Positions 30,101 to 41,437 of a stretch of 64,000 nucleotides of DNA are shown in pieces. The notes beneath the pieces are model-generated. The model was not told the DNA's origin, ran no database searches, and saw only the letters and a program-made list of their open reading frames with translations. Origin of the DNA: Prostheceraeus crozeri (lineage: Eukaryota > Platyhelminthes > Polycladida > Euryleptidae); the NCBI GenBank assembly GCA_907163375.1, contig CAJQUW010001981.1, positions 1-64,000 on the forward strand. Direction: 5' to 3'. The translations under genes were made by a program, and so were the position numbers. Position 1 is the stretch's first letter; every line of letters begins with the position of its first letter.

Positions 30101-30363
30101 TTCACACATATTCGCATAAAGAACAAATAGCGAATTGGAAAATGAAATGATTGCACATGTAGCCAAGAAAAAATCCATTTTGTCTCAGAATCAATCAATT
30201 GATCAATATCGATTGATTATTGATCACTCTGTATCTCTTGATCTCCGGCAACGATTTTTTTATTTTCCGATTTTTCATCTTAGACAGTGATTCTGTCAAC
30301 GAATATATCAATATTTTGGATGGGCACTAAAAGCTGACTAAATGCTGATTCAGCCCCATCGTG
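27175..30363 (-). mobile_element. Chapaev-like (CMC superfamily) DNA transposon
   Basis: The ends CACGGTGGGGCTGAATCA and TGATTCAGCCCCATCGTG are inverted, and TAAC lies on both outer sides (27171-27174 and 30364-30367), a 4-bp duplication as reported for Chapaev. Terminal repeats of about 200 bp match closely. The left one has an internal tandem duplication of about 160 bp (GATCAATAATCAATCG units at about 27315 and 27475). The interior encodes a minus-strand transposase. Assignment to Chapaev rests on the CAC ends, the 4-bp duplication and the RAG1-N-terminus-like protein, not on a database search. Confidence 0.8.
27697..29720 (-). pseudogene. Chapaev-like transposase with RAG1-N-terminus-like zinc region
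   Basis: The N-terminal part reads VCLLCFSKAKKDNN...LPNVLCPTC, CQCPVCEIAQ and CLCSSCLSEIGRGLPHKCCKTSR, a Cys/His series like the N-terminal region of RAG1 and of molluscan 'N-RAG-TP' transposons. Further on come KVGIDGGGNFLKFCI (probable first catalytic Asp), HGSCHPCAWCDVDKENL (Cys insert) and NWSEQASEAAHSDLE (probable catalytic Glu region). Two frame changes are apparent between about 28550 and 28670, so it is not intact. A stop lies just upstream of the first Cys pair next to an AG acceptor-like site (about 29720), so an upstream exon is likely. It is not a RAG1/RAG2 locus. Confidence 0.75.
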
Positions 30364-30732
30364 TAACCCTGCAGGGCCCCACCTGCGAATTGTTTGAATT
30401 CCTTTTAAACCAAGCAAGCACCAGATTTCTAGTAGCTTACTTTATTCGTGCGCATTACGCAACTGTTGACAGAAGGATAATAGATTTGACGCTATATTTT
30501 TGGGGTGAAAACTTTTCCAAAATTTGAATGTTTGGATTATTTTGGCTTCTAATGTATATTGCGGCATCTATTACATGAAGGATTCCTCCTATCAATATAA
30601 AGACATTTACAAATGAAAAATCCTTGAATCTGAAATTATCTGCTTACTATGTGTGCATGTTGTTAGAAATTCAAATTTCAAATATGATTTTTATTATATA
30701 TAATTATTATGAATATATTATATATTTTATAT
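30364..30732. other. Gene-free spacer
   Basis: Right flank of the Chapaev-like element; AT-rich, no gene supported. Confidence 0.5.
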
Positions 30733-30740
30733 ATGATATG

Positions 30741-30785
<45 letters not shown>

Positions 30786-31500
30786 AAATATGCGCTCCTG
30801 CCCCACCGAATTGTACTCTCCTGCCCCACTTGTACTCTCCTGCCCCACGGACGAATATGAAATGTACGCCCCTGCCCCACAACTGTACGCTCCTGCCCCC
30901 ATGTGCACTCCTGCCCCACTGACTCTCCTGCCCCACGTATGAGCTTTTCCGGAATATGATTGTGCATTGATATGTACTGTTGTGAAAGAAGTTCTATGGC
31001 TGTCAGCGCCTCCAAATGCCTGGTCCGACGATTGCTGTAGGCCCTGGTCCCTTCAATTTTCGTATTTAGAGTTAGCTTTTGCGGAATATGATCGTGCTGT
31101 GATATGTACTGATATGAATGAAGATATATGACAGTCAGAGCACCTCCAAATGCATGGTCCGTCCATTGCTGTAGGCCCTCAATTTTCGTATTTAGAGTTA
31201 GCTTTTGCGGAATATGATTGTGCATTGATATGTACTGATGTGAAAGAAGTGCTATGGCTGTCAGAGAACCTCCAAATGCCTGGTCCGACGATCGATTGCT
31301 GTAGGCCCTCAATTTTCATATTTAGAGTTAGCTTTTGCGGAATATGATTGTGCTGTGATATGTACTGATATGAATGAAGATATATGACAGTCAGAGCACC
31401 TCCAAATGCCTGGTCCGACGATTGTTGTAGGCCCTGGTCCCTTCATGTACAAGTGGGGCAGGAGAGTACAATTCTCGGTGGGGCAGGAGAGCACATTTCG

Positions 31501-31578
<78 letters not shown>

Positions 31579-31620
31579 ATATGATTATATATATAATATA
31601 TTATATATATTATATTATGA
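30733..31620. repeat. Long inverted repeat with (TA)n arms and CCTGCCCCAC motifs
   Basis: The left arm runs (TA)n at 30746-30782, then CGCTCCTGCCCCACCGA, ATTGTACTCTCCTGCCCCAC and so on. The right arm (31440-31575) gives the reverse complement, ending in (TA)n to about 31575. Outside the (TA)n tracts the TATGATATG-type sequence also mirrors. Between them lie further CTCCTGCCCCAC repeats (30786-30930) and four tandem units of about 130 bp (see next entry). The large open frames across the (TA)n tracts are Ile-Tyr repeats and not genes. Confidence 0.8.
30943..31440 (+). repeat. Four ~130-bp tandem units in A-B-A-B order
   Basis: Units start near 30943, 31073, 31200 and 31331 with AGCTTTTGCGGAATATGAT. 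Units 1 and 3 share GTGCATTGATATGTACTG and TCTATGGCTGTCAG; units 2 and 4 share GTGCTGTGATATGTACTG and ATATATGACAGTCAG. So a two-unit block of about 257 bp was duplicated whole. Confidence 0.85.
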
Positions 31621-31639
31621 TATTTATTTATAGTTCTGC

Positions 31640-32450
31640 ATCTGTTCAGCAATTATTGAACTTTTACAGAATCGTATTGCTTTTCAGTCTCAGTGTCTCG
31701 ATGAAAGCTCACCGAATTGGGTTGTTTTTTCACCTGCAGACACTAAATAGTAAAATGTGCGATTTTCGTGATATTTGAGTTGAACTAAAAGTTTCAATTA
31801 TTTGACATTTGACCTCATCGAATACAATGAAGTAATCTCAAAACGATTAATAATCATTATTTTATTAACCAGCTAGACCATATCTTTCTATTAGTGTATG
31901 GTTTATTAGTTTTTGTTGTTATTTTCCGTTTCAAAAGTTTTCTAATGGAAATTTATTGAAAATTGGCGCTCTTTTACCTTTGAACTTCATATCTGCCAGG
32001 GATGACCATAAAAATGAAAGTGATGATGTTTTTCTGAGTCCCCTTTCAATGCCTATTCGATTGATGTGCGGTTTGACAAAATTGGTGCAATGATTTGGGA
32101 GATCAGCAGGGAGTGGACCCTGTAACCCTGTACAGTGTACATAACATGATTCTGAAGTGATTCAATTTGGCCTATTCCTTGACTCGTATAGCAATAATGC
32201 TCAATTTATGTGTCGTGTAAGGCCTCTAATGATGGCATTTACTTGTCCAAACTCGTCATCGCTCTATGAGTTGTAATTCAAGAATTTAAATCAGCAATTT
32301 TTATTTTTAAATGTTTGGCTATAAATGCCATTCGCCTTAATGTCGAGGGGTCACAATTGTGACGTGTTATTTATTCATGGATTATTATTGCCATGACAAC
32401 TGATGTGTGGTGGTGAGGGTTTGATCCTGCCAATTGACAGACTCGCGTAA
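31640..32450. other. Gene-free spacer
   Basis: No open frame or repeat that I can support. It ends beside the tRNA-like sequence. Confidence 0.5.
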
Positions 32451-32523
32451 GTGGCTCGTAGCTCAGTTGGTAGAGCACAGGTCTAGTTAACCTTGGTCGT
32501 AGGTTCGAATCCTACCAGCCGCA
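32451..32523 (+). tRNA. tRNA-Thr (AGT)-like sequence
   Basis: The 73-base sequence has an A box (GTAGCTCAGTTGGTAGAGC), an anticodon loop CTAGTTA that gives anticodon AGT (Thr), and a B box (GTAGGTTCGAATCCTAC) with a perfect T stem. Acceptor bases GTGGCT pair with AGCCGC (one G-T pair). One extra base sits between the acceptor and D stems, and one anticodon-stem pair is mismatched, so it may be a decayed gene. A TTTT run follows at 32527, as at Pol III terminators. No SINE tail is seen. Confidence 0.6.
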
Positions 32524-33009
32524 CATCTTTTGCATGGCATTTTGATCTATCGTTTTTTTGATTTCATTGCTATTAATTCACGATTCAAAATTATGAAAGT
32601 AAAATGGTCAAATGCGATGAGAAGCAGCTGTTCAGAACAAAATGATTGACAACATTGATATTTAAAGGGAATGCAACTCAAAAAAATATGGAATGTGGAA
32701 AATATTCTCCACAAGTGACTTTCCCAATGCTATTGTAAGACACAGTCCAACGGCTCCAGTACTTAATTTCTTAAATAAACAATTAACTGTCTAGAAAAGA
32801 TGCTGAATGCTTCGAAATGGAACTTAGGATAAATAATAATCATGCTGAAGACATCGTACTCTGCGACCATCACTCAAATTATGGGATTCGTGATGGAAAA
32901 GCAGGATTGATAGCAATACATGCATCAAGCCAAGAAAAAGTGAAGTCACATGCAAATAAACCACGTGCACATACGCAAAGAAAAATAAACAGGACAATTA
33001 GTCATTAAA
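32524..33009. other. Gene-free spacer
   Basis: No supported feature; the short frame at 32817-33008 shows no domain. Confidence 0.45.
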
Positions 33010-33230
33010 TCATTACAGTAGTGGCCACTTTAATTGTATCAGTTTGCATCAAAACATTTGAAATGACAACTCATGTCGACACTTCAGCCCATCGTCAACG
33101 ATAGTCAATTTCTTGTTCATAGATATCTGCAAAGTCGCCATATTAAAATGACTCATTCAGGTGATTGACCTTCGGACACGAGTTTGATGCAATTTGTTTG
33201 CCCACAAACTGTTGCAATTAAAGTGCAAAA
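33010..33230 (-). repeat. Penelope-like terminal fragment with inverted arms
   Basis: The minus strand reads TTGACGATGGGCTGAAGTGT, like the ends of Penelope-like elements. ACTTTAATTGNANCAGTTTG at about 33032 faces its inverse at about 33201-33220. No coding part accompanies it. Confidence 0.4.
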
Positions 33231-35084
33231 TTACACTCGATCAATGAAAGAAAAAAAGCGTTATTCACTGATGAAGGTCACTTGATCGCTCAAGAATACT
33301 AAAATCAATTCAAAACTATAAAAATGGCAGCTTCCCTAAATTGTTAGCCGGTCATTCTGTTTAACTCCATGATTTTGCCAATGAAAATATTAAAAGAAGT
33401 TCGGAAAAATGATGAAAATCCGACACTATAATAATAATCAAAAGTCAAAACGTTTATTTCCAACTTGGAACACTACACAAGATTGATGACGATAAGAATG
33501 ATGAAATGGTTATGAGGTGGCAGATGCGAAGTATAGCTGTATGACGTGATAAGACATATCGAAAGAAGAGGAGATAATTCATTACATGTACCACAACTTT
33601 GCTGTCATAATTTATCATGCAAGTTAGTCATTGCCCGGAATTAAAAGGCATTCATTATCATTAAAATCACTTTGCGAAGGCATGTTTTAAGGTCTTGAAA
33701 TCCATATTAAGAAATAACTTTTAGTTACAACACTGGCTTTTTCTCTTGTTTTATTGAAGATTTATTTCTTGTTCGAACAACAATCACAGTTTATTTATAA
33801 ATTTTATTAATAAGCTTTGGAGAGCCGGTCAATATATAATGCAAGAACATATGCATACAGTTATCATGCATTTAATCGGGAAGAATTATGAAGTTATCAA
33901 GTAACTCACCTGTAATCGAAGTGACAATTATGAAATACACAAGTTCTTTAATTGCAATGACGCTGTTTAGTTTCGTAAATGAATGGGTAGAAAATTTGCT
34001 TATAATCTATTTTATCAATCGGCATAAATACTATTAACATCGAGTCGGTTTTGTTTGTGTTCGTTTACATTTGCATTGTTAGGGCCATAGAAATTGACAA
34101 CAATAAAACCTCTAGAATGGAAATTAAGCTTCATGCAATGCACAATAACGGCACATAAATCGCACGCATTTTCACTTAGATACACTTGTCAACGGCTGCA
34201 TCATTGGATTAGAATCAGTCACATGCTTTTAATTGGCTCTTCATGGCCCAACTTAGTTCCCCCGAATGTGCCGCGACCTTGAGTCAATTTCCATTCTAGT
34301 CAACTTCAGATAAACAATCTATTTCTATGATTGCGCTAGTTTCACAAAGCTGTAAAAACAAAGCGCTGCCCTGAGAAGTCACACCCAAACGTGTGCTAAT
34401 TCACATACACCGACAGTTATGAGACTGATAAGTACACATGCACAATGATGTAAGGTCAACGAAAGTTCAAAACAAAACAATTAGCAATGACATGTCTTTG
34501 CTGTCTCAAAGGGACTGCCGATTGCTTGCCTTGATTGTTTGTGCACTTCAGCGTTAATGAGAAAAGTTTGAAGAAGTTTCAAAAAGATCATTACAACATA
34601 TTTGAGTAAAAGTAAAATATTCGCACACCTTGCATCGCAAGGATTCTGAAGATACCAAACATGAACATTTTTTATGAAATAGTGAGAATATTACATTTTC
34701 AGGCAAAGGAGTCATGATTTTGCAGCAACTTGACGATAGCACTTCTTTATCCTAGTTCATCGATTTTGATGACCGGCATATCAAAAGAGAGCTCAAATAA
34801 TGCTCGCTCTCCCCCTGCCTGATTCATTATCATATTCACATGTCTTCTTACTGAAAAATTGCGATTTGTTAATTAAGCGATTTTCATATTTTGAGCACTG
34901 CTCAGCAAATGCAACAACGGATACAAGTCTACCGGTATCATAGCTTATTTTAAAGCTGGGAATACTAACTTCTGAATCATGTATGGCACATCGTTATGTG
35001 ACACAATTGGAAGGCATGGTAATCGATTGAATTTAGCGAAAAATATGTGTTTCGTTTGTTTTTGATCACCTCTGTAGAAATTCA
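33231..35084. other. Gene-free stretch with one small inverted-repeat pair
   Basis: No gene seen. CTAGAATGGAAATT near 34114 faces AATTTCCATTCTAG near 34284, a 170-bp-spaced inverted pair that could mark a MITE. Confidence 0.45.
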
Positions 35085-35400
35085 TTCCCTACATCATAAC
35101 AACAGCAATTGAAAGTTAATCATGAAGTTAACACAACAGAGAGATCGGTGACTTTTTGGTAAGTTGACAAAACATGCTTTCATAGTCATGTATCAGCAAT
35201 CTTGGGTAAAAATATAATGGCATGAGTCTGTGGCAAGCGAGAAAAACCAATTAGCTGATAAAATTCTGCCTGTTGATAGTCTAGAAAACCTCTCAGAAAC
35301 AATTGGTCACGCGGTCCGATATCTGTGATTCATACAACTTATACATCGAGGAAGTAATGTCAGTTTGGCAGAAAAATGTGGCGACAATTCGGCTATACCA
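35085..35400 (-). repeat. Dispersed repeat, copy 1
   Basis: In reverse complement this stretch aligns with 49785-50110 over about 300 bp, for example GCCAAACTGA, TCAGAGATATC-type words, CGCGTGACCAAT, CTTTGTCAACTTACC and CATGATTAACTTTCAATTG. The copies are diverged and opposite in orientation. A non-autonomous interspersed family is inferred. Confidence 0.65.
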
Positions 35401-35471
35401 ATCTCGATTAAACTTGCGCTTCGTGCTCCTGTAGGCGCTGTTGGTGTAACCTAGAATTGCCAAAGGTAGGC

Positions 35472-35605
35472 AATCGGATAATCGAGCTATAGATAGCCCG
35501 ATTAACCGAATATTCGGAACTTTACTTTCGAATCGGATAATCGAACTATAGATAGTCCGATTAACCGAATATTCGGAACTTTACTTTCGAATCGGATAAT
35601 CGAAT
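35472..35605 (+). repeat. 59-bp tandem repeat, 2.2 copies
   Basis: AATCGGATAATCGA starts at 35472, 35531 and 35590. The units share GATTAACCGAATATTCGGAA, whose centre CCGAATATTCGG is a perfect palindrome. Confidence 0.85.
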
Positions 35606-35813
35606 CGGACGCAGATCGAAAAATCGGTTTGGATAATAGAATCGGACTGTTTGATATTTTTATGCGATTCATGATTCGGCTGGAACCTTGTCATCACATA
35701 AAATCATACTGACTTAGTGATTTATAATTAACCATTTTGCCCTTTTCATTAATTCAACCTCGTTCGCAGACAATAGAGAAGAATTGTGATTATCATTGAC
35801 TGCCAGGGTTGAA

Positions 35814-36000
35814 ACCATTACAGTAATTCTAGTTGTAATTGTGTAATTAATTACAATTTTTGAAGTTATTCTAATTGTAAAAGGAAGTTTTTGATTTTAG
35901 AGTAATTGTAATTATAGTTGTAATTGCGAAAGTTCAACTCTAACTGCAATTATAATTGTAATTGAATTTTTATGATGCAGTTGTAATTGTAAATGAAGAA
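35814..36000. repeat. TAATTG-rich low-complexity tract
   Basis: Degenerate reiteration of GTAATTGTAATT and inverse AATTACAATT words. No coding. The stretch 36001-36320 beyond it is likewise without a supported gene. Confidence 0.6.
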
Positions 36001-36320
36001 AATGTCGTTTTATTACATGTCAATTACTTCTGTATTTTCGGTTAGACGAAACACAAATGAGGACAATCTTACTAAAAGTGTTGCTTCGTTCTGTTTTGTG
36101 TACTTGTTCTAGGGCCTGTAACGTTAAGCCTAACGTTTACTGTTTGCGATATTTTCGATATCTGTTAAAAGTTCATTGTAACCTTGCTGTAACTTCGTTG
36201 TTAAAAATGACCACCAATGGTTGCTGTTTGCTTAACATGGGTTCATTTTGTCTTCTGTAGCATACTGTCAGGAGATGAAGGTGCTGTTTAGTCGCTGCAT
36301 GTACACCCAAATCACAGCTC

Positions 36321-37168
36321 TTGTTTCAAAAAGGATTTCATCGAGATATGTGGAGAGTAGAAGCTGATGGACATTTCCAAAGGTCAAGCCGACTATTTCT
36401 AAAAAGAAGTGACCCATTAGAAATGGAGGAAGCTGACTTCGTCGATCGGTACCGTTTATCAAAGAGTGTTGTGAAGGATCTTTCGTGCGAACAAAAACCA
36501 ATCCTGTGCCCTCAAACTCGTGGAAATAACAGCCTATCTGTGGAACAGCAACTGTGCATTGCACTTCGATATTATGCGGATGATGATTACATGCATGAAC
36601 TTGGTGATCTTCAGGGTATATCAGAGATGACTTCCGGACGTGTGGTTCACGCAGCATCAAGTGCACTTTGTGAAATACATCATCGCCACATAACCTGGCC
36701 TACGCCCGAGGAGATTTCACTGTCGAAAGAACGATTTTACTGTTATTGTGGAATGCTAAGAACTGTTACATGCAGATCCGGATTCTGGCACCTGCAGTCA
36801 ATGAAAGCGTTTATGTTAACCGGAAAGGCTGGCATTCGATCAACTGTCAAATCGTATGCGACTCGACTATGAAGATACTCGACATCAGCCCAAGATGGCG
36901 TGGAAGTAGTCAAGATGCTTATGTACTGCGAAACAGTGGAGCAAGGAATCATATCAATAATTTATCGGACTGTTATGTTTTAGGTGACTCCGCCTATCCC
37001 CTATTATCGATGCCACCTATACCATACAATAATCCACTGAATTATGCTGAGGAGAACTTTAATAAAGCTCTTACAAAGGGGCGAGGTTGTGTCCAACGCT
37101 GCATTGGTACTTTTAAATCAAGATTTCGGAGTCTTTCCAGGACTGTGTGGTATAGCATTATGGCATAG
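36321..37168 (+). pseudogene. PIF/Harbinger (HARBI1-like) transposase, decayed
   Basis: The first part has LRYYADDDYMHELGDLQGISEMTSGRVVH, the helical region of HARBI1-like nucleases. After a frame change near 36750 the second part has ILAPAVNESVYVNRKGWHSIN, VCDSTMKILDISPRWRGSSQDAYVLRNS (catalytic Asp), YVLGDSAYPL and KGRGCVQRCIGTFKSRFRSLSR (final acidic region). The usual VG.IDG.H catalytic segment before ILAP is missing, and the protein ends early after RSLSRTVWYS. No terminal repeats or 3-bp duplication were found. Confidence 0.85.
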
Positions 37169-38612
37169 ATGTAGTATGTCTTTACATGTTTCTTTTTTCT
37201 TTATTCTCGTATAGGTAATAACAGCCTTTCGACAAGAAAAAGTAAATTCATACATGCTGCTTCTTTGGTATTTTTGCCGACCACTTGGCTTATTCTGCAC
37301 TTCAATTTGCAGACGATGTTCGTATATGGACACTACTTGTTTGATGTTGTTCTCGATTTACAGCTTGCTGTTGTTTGTTTATTAAGCACGGTCAAGCAAA
37401 ATGCGAGTGATCAATTTCATAACACTCTTCTACTGCAATGTCTTTTTCATGTTGTAATTCTGTAATTTGTAAAGAATCTATTTCATTCATTACAATTATC
37501 CAATCAAGATAATCAATGAAATATTGTCACCAAGAAAGTACTGAAGTTTATTGAAATTACGTTGATAAAGCGTTGTCTGAACTTACATTCGTAAAATAGA
37601 CCGAATATTGCTGACACAACTTTCATAGCAAGTCCCGTGCTTGCTTCCGAGGATAGACCGAGCACAGGTTCCACAACTGAGGATGAACCTTTCTTTATAT
37701 GTGTGAACGCAATTACGATTGATTAACGATTATGCTCCTTCACGCAGCCAATCCAGCACAAATTGATGGAAAGTCTGACGCAAGTACACCTATTTTTCGT
37801 AGTACACCTATTTTTCTAAAAGTTAACCTCTAAACTGGCTTATTATCATACTCCTGTCTAATGATTGAAATAATGTCTAGTATTCTTGTTTCTGGGTACC
37901 TCTACAGGCATAACAGTCCTCGATTAATAGTTTTTTTTATTACATGCTAAGCTAGCTGATAAAGATGTGCCTACTCCTCTACTTCATTGCGTGATAATTT
38001 TCTTGAGTTATAGGCTCTAGAAATGATTTAGTACTGGAATTAGCCTACGTTCAAAAAAACTGTCTCGTTAACTGTCTTAAATGCGATACGCATACTTAAC
38101 AAGTAACACGTGTGCATTATGTTTGTCACCAGATGCCACTGTAATTAATTAAGCTAAGTCAACTTATACAATTTTAAGTTATTAGATAAGTTATACGTCT
38201 TTGACAACACTTTTTCTAATAAGTTAACGATGTAGGCCAGGCCTAATGCATTTTGAGCCGGCCATAGTATTTGTTACATTACTTTATATTAATAGTGCTA
38301 TATTACTTATTGTATATTTTTTTAATCCATTTAAATTTTTAATTCATAAATTGTACTGAATACGGTAATTTATGCCCCAGGTAAGTTAAACATTAATTAA
38401 AAGCAATGATGATTGATAAACAGATTAAAGTGTAATAATTCTTCTCATAACAAAAACAAACAAAAAATCCAAACTGGAATTCGGTAATACCATAACATAA
38501 AGCTAATTTTTACGTGTTGCAATTACATCAATAACAAAATATGTGTGAATAACGTAAAATATCAAAGATAAATCTCAAGAAAAAATATCAGTCAATATAC
38601 CAAGAGTTCGTC
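37169..38612. other. Gene-free spacer
   Basis: I see no gene. It lies between the Harbinger relic and the hAT coding region, and probably includes the 3' flank of the latter. I could not find hAT ends here. Confidence 0.5.
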
Positions 38613-40574
38613 TTACATGGGGAATAATTTGTTACGAAGTCCTTCATTCAAAACTGCTAAGGCCTCAACGGCATCAGGTTTCAATGAGCTCCTTTTCTCT
38701 GTAAGTATACCCTTTGTGATGCTGAAGTGGCGTTCACTCTCGCCGCTGGATGCTTGTATCACATTGATTTGTCTGCTGACCTTTGATAAGATAGGAAACT
38801 TTTCTTCATTTGATTTCCAATATGACAAAGGATTATCTCCATCATAGCCTTCATGTATATTTGCTTTCGTGTATTTTTCGAACTCCACGTCAAAGTTAGA
38901 AATTTTTGTCAAAGAATTTGGGAGTGTAAGCGGGACTTTAAGTTTCAGTGCAGCGAATGGATCCAATCTGGGGTTTTTTTGCGAAGGACCAGCTTCCATG
39001 ACATTATCGTAATCAACAGTGGTGCGGTCATCACTGGGACATGCATGTAGGCCTACTGTTATTTTCTCTTGTGACATCTGTCTGATACCATTTGAAGCGT
39101 CTTTGAACATAACAGAACGATCACTTGCGTTAGGTACAAAATTCAATTTGGAAAATGATGGATCAAGGACGGCTGCGATTGTATGCAATGTGTTCACATC
39201 AGGCCAGTACTTCAGCAGCATATATTTTCTCAGATTTGCTTTCAAGGCAGAGATGACTGAATGTTCATCCGGATCGACGCTGCAGATGTGATCTACGACG
39301 AGGTAGTATGTCGGGAGAACTGTTTGTAGACTGGGCCTATCAGCAGATTCGAGCTTGTCCAAGATTCCATCGAATTGACGAAAGAAAACTCCTAACTCGG
39401 TCACTAGCGCAAAAGAAATCGATTCTAAACGATTATCCTCATTTCGTCGTTGAAGTTCAGCTCGAAGTGCGTAAAAAGAATCCGCAAGACTGCTGTATAC
39501 ACTACTAAACCCACGCCACGGACGCGTTTGAGAAAATTTCTTCAAAGTTTTCGGCAATTTTTCTTGCAATCCCGATGTCTGATTTGCGTATCTTGCAAGG
39601 TCTTTGATGGCGATTTCCATTTCTTGTACGTATGGCTTCTCGTCCTTCGTGGCATTCCACGCGTTAGTCAAAACAGTGGATAGACGGTGTGCCATACATT
39701 GCATTCTTGATTTCTCTCGAAGTGCACTGACGATATTAGCGCCCTTGTCTGTAGTTATAGGCGTAGTATCCTCACATAGTCCGTATGTTTGGAAGATATC
39801 ACTGATTTCAGAGAGAATGTTCTTGGCAGTCTTTTTATCATGGGGAAAGACTTAAAATCGAGCCATGAAATGTTTCACTTCATAAGAAGCATCCATCCAG
39901 AAAATGGACAGCTCCAGATACGAACGGTGAATGTGATCGTCAGTCCACAAATTTGCAGTACATGCGACTTCATCCCAAGACGCGGCACTGGATATTCTTT
40001 CTTTCATATGGTCAATAAATCTTTCAAATGATTTCTTAACACGATCCCGAATAGTTTTTCTTCCATACCAGATATCATCTACATTCACGTTGCCGTACTT
40101 ATTACCGATTTCTATCATTGTTTTTGCAAGTTGCTTAAGTCCTTCATTTTCCACATCGCAAAAACTATGCATCCCGGAAATAACAAATATTGATTCTGAA
40201 TCTTTCACTCGTTCTGCATCCGACTTTTCAAGGCGTTTATGTCTGGTGTATTCAGGATTGACTTTGATAGTAGTCTGTCTTGCACGGTCACCAGCAGTTT
40301 CTTTTCTAGGTAGACAAGTGTCCCAGTGTCTTTTGAGAGCACTTACTCCGCAGCTTTTACGAGTTCCGTCCTCCTTGACTTTGTTGTGAGTGCGGATCAC
40401 CGTCGTCTTGCAGCGGTTGCAGGCCACCCAACATGGTAATCGTTGTGTTGTGCCATCCGATAATGTCTCAACAATATGCGCCACATTTTCCCTTGATTTG
40501 TCTTCTGATAGTGTTAATTTACGCGTTGACAATTTCATCTGAATCTGTTTATCAGTAATATTGTCTGGATCCAT
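38613..40574 (-). pseudogene. hAT transposase with BED finger, one in-frame stop
   Basis: From the Met at 40574 one frame runs 654 codons. It shows a BED-type zinc finger (CWVACNRCKTTV...HWDTC, about residues 48-88), then TANLWTDDHIHRSYL (first catalytic Asp region), TTDKGANIVSAL (second), QCMAHRLS, and the C-terminal hAT dimerisation motif SSGESERHFSITKGILTEKR. The only interruption is a TAA at 39852-39854; the frame is kept on both sides. Otherwise it is full length. I did not find its terminal repeats. It is a single-lesion copy, so a recently active family is likely. Confidence 0.85.
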
Positions 40575-40849
40575 CTCATACGCATAAGATAGGATGCCGA
40601 AGCGTAGACAGAGAACAGCGAACGTCGAAGTACGATGCGTAGATATTGAACAGTGGACGGAACCAGACTGACAATTACTACAAGACGGACGGCTAATATT
40701 AAATTGTTCGATTCGTCTGGCACAGCAGACAGTAGACGAGTAATGAATAAGACTAAACGGCTAGCTGAGTGAGTGGCGAATGACAATAAGGGTCCATTAC
40801 GTACAAGCTTGCGTACAAGTTATTTGTTGCTGCGCGGTAGGGTCGGCAC

Positions 40850-40901
40850 TAGGGATTGCAATTCCGGGATTGGAGAAAATGGACCGGGATTGCAATCCCT
40901 A
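40850..40901. mobile_element. 52-bp hAT-type miniature with 8-bp target duplication
   Basis: TAGGGATTGCAATTCCGG faces CCGGGATTGCAATCCCTA with a 16-base centre. GTCGGCAC is duplicated exactly at 40842-40849 and 40902-40909. TA-GGG ends and 8-bp duplications are the hAT pattern. Almost nothing lies between the ends. Confidence 0.85.
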
Positions 40902-41437
40902 GTCGGCACTCCTGCTAATAAGGCGCCATTGAATTCTGAGGCAGTCAAGCCGTTGAACAAAATAGTTGTCTACACGAGCCGTATCAAACTGAATCAAAAC
41001 AGGGGGACGCGTGCGTGCTGACATCAAGGAATATGTTGACTCAGCCACGAGCTATTTTTGTCACGAGCCACATGATAAGTTTATGAACCACGTGAATTCA
41101 TTATAAACTTGATGAGTGATCTGATTCTGATATGCTAATCAGTGGCGTAGCAGACCACCTCAGATGAGGTAATCTGAGTCCAATGAAAGAACCGGGAAAA
41201 GAACGTAGGCCTACATGTAAATTCCAAGTCAATTTTTAGTCCTTTAGGCGCATTGCTCAAAATATATTTTTTATTATTATAATTTAAAGAGCAAAATCAA
41301 TTTTCATAACAACTCCATTTCCACTTATAGTCATTACCAAAAACAATACAGGTAAATCATAACACTATAACCTGATGTATTTACTTACGATATAACAACT
41401 TTATGTAATTGAAACAATTGTGCCTGTTTGTAATTTT

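Noticed and set aside
30624-31652. Several open frames with Ile-Tyr repeats
   Set aside because: Products of (TA)n microsatellites and the mirror arms around them.
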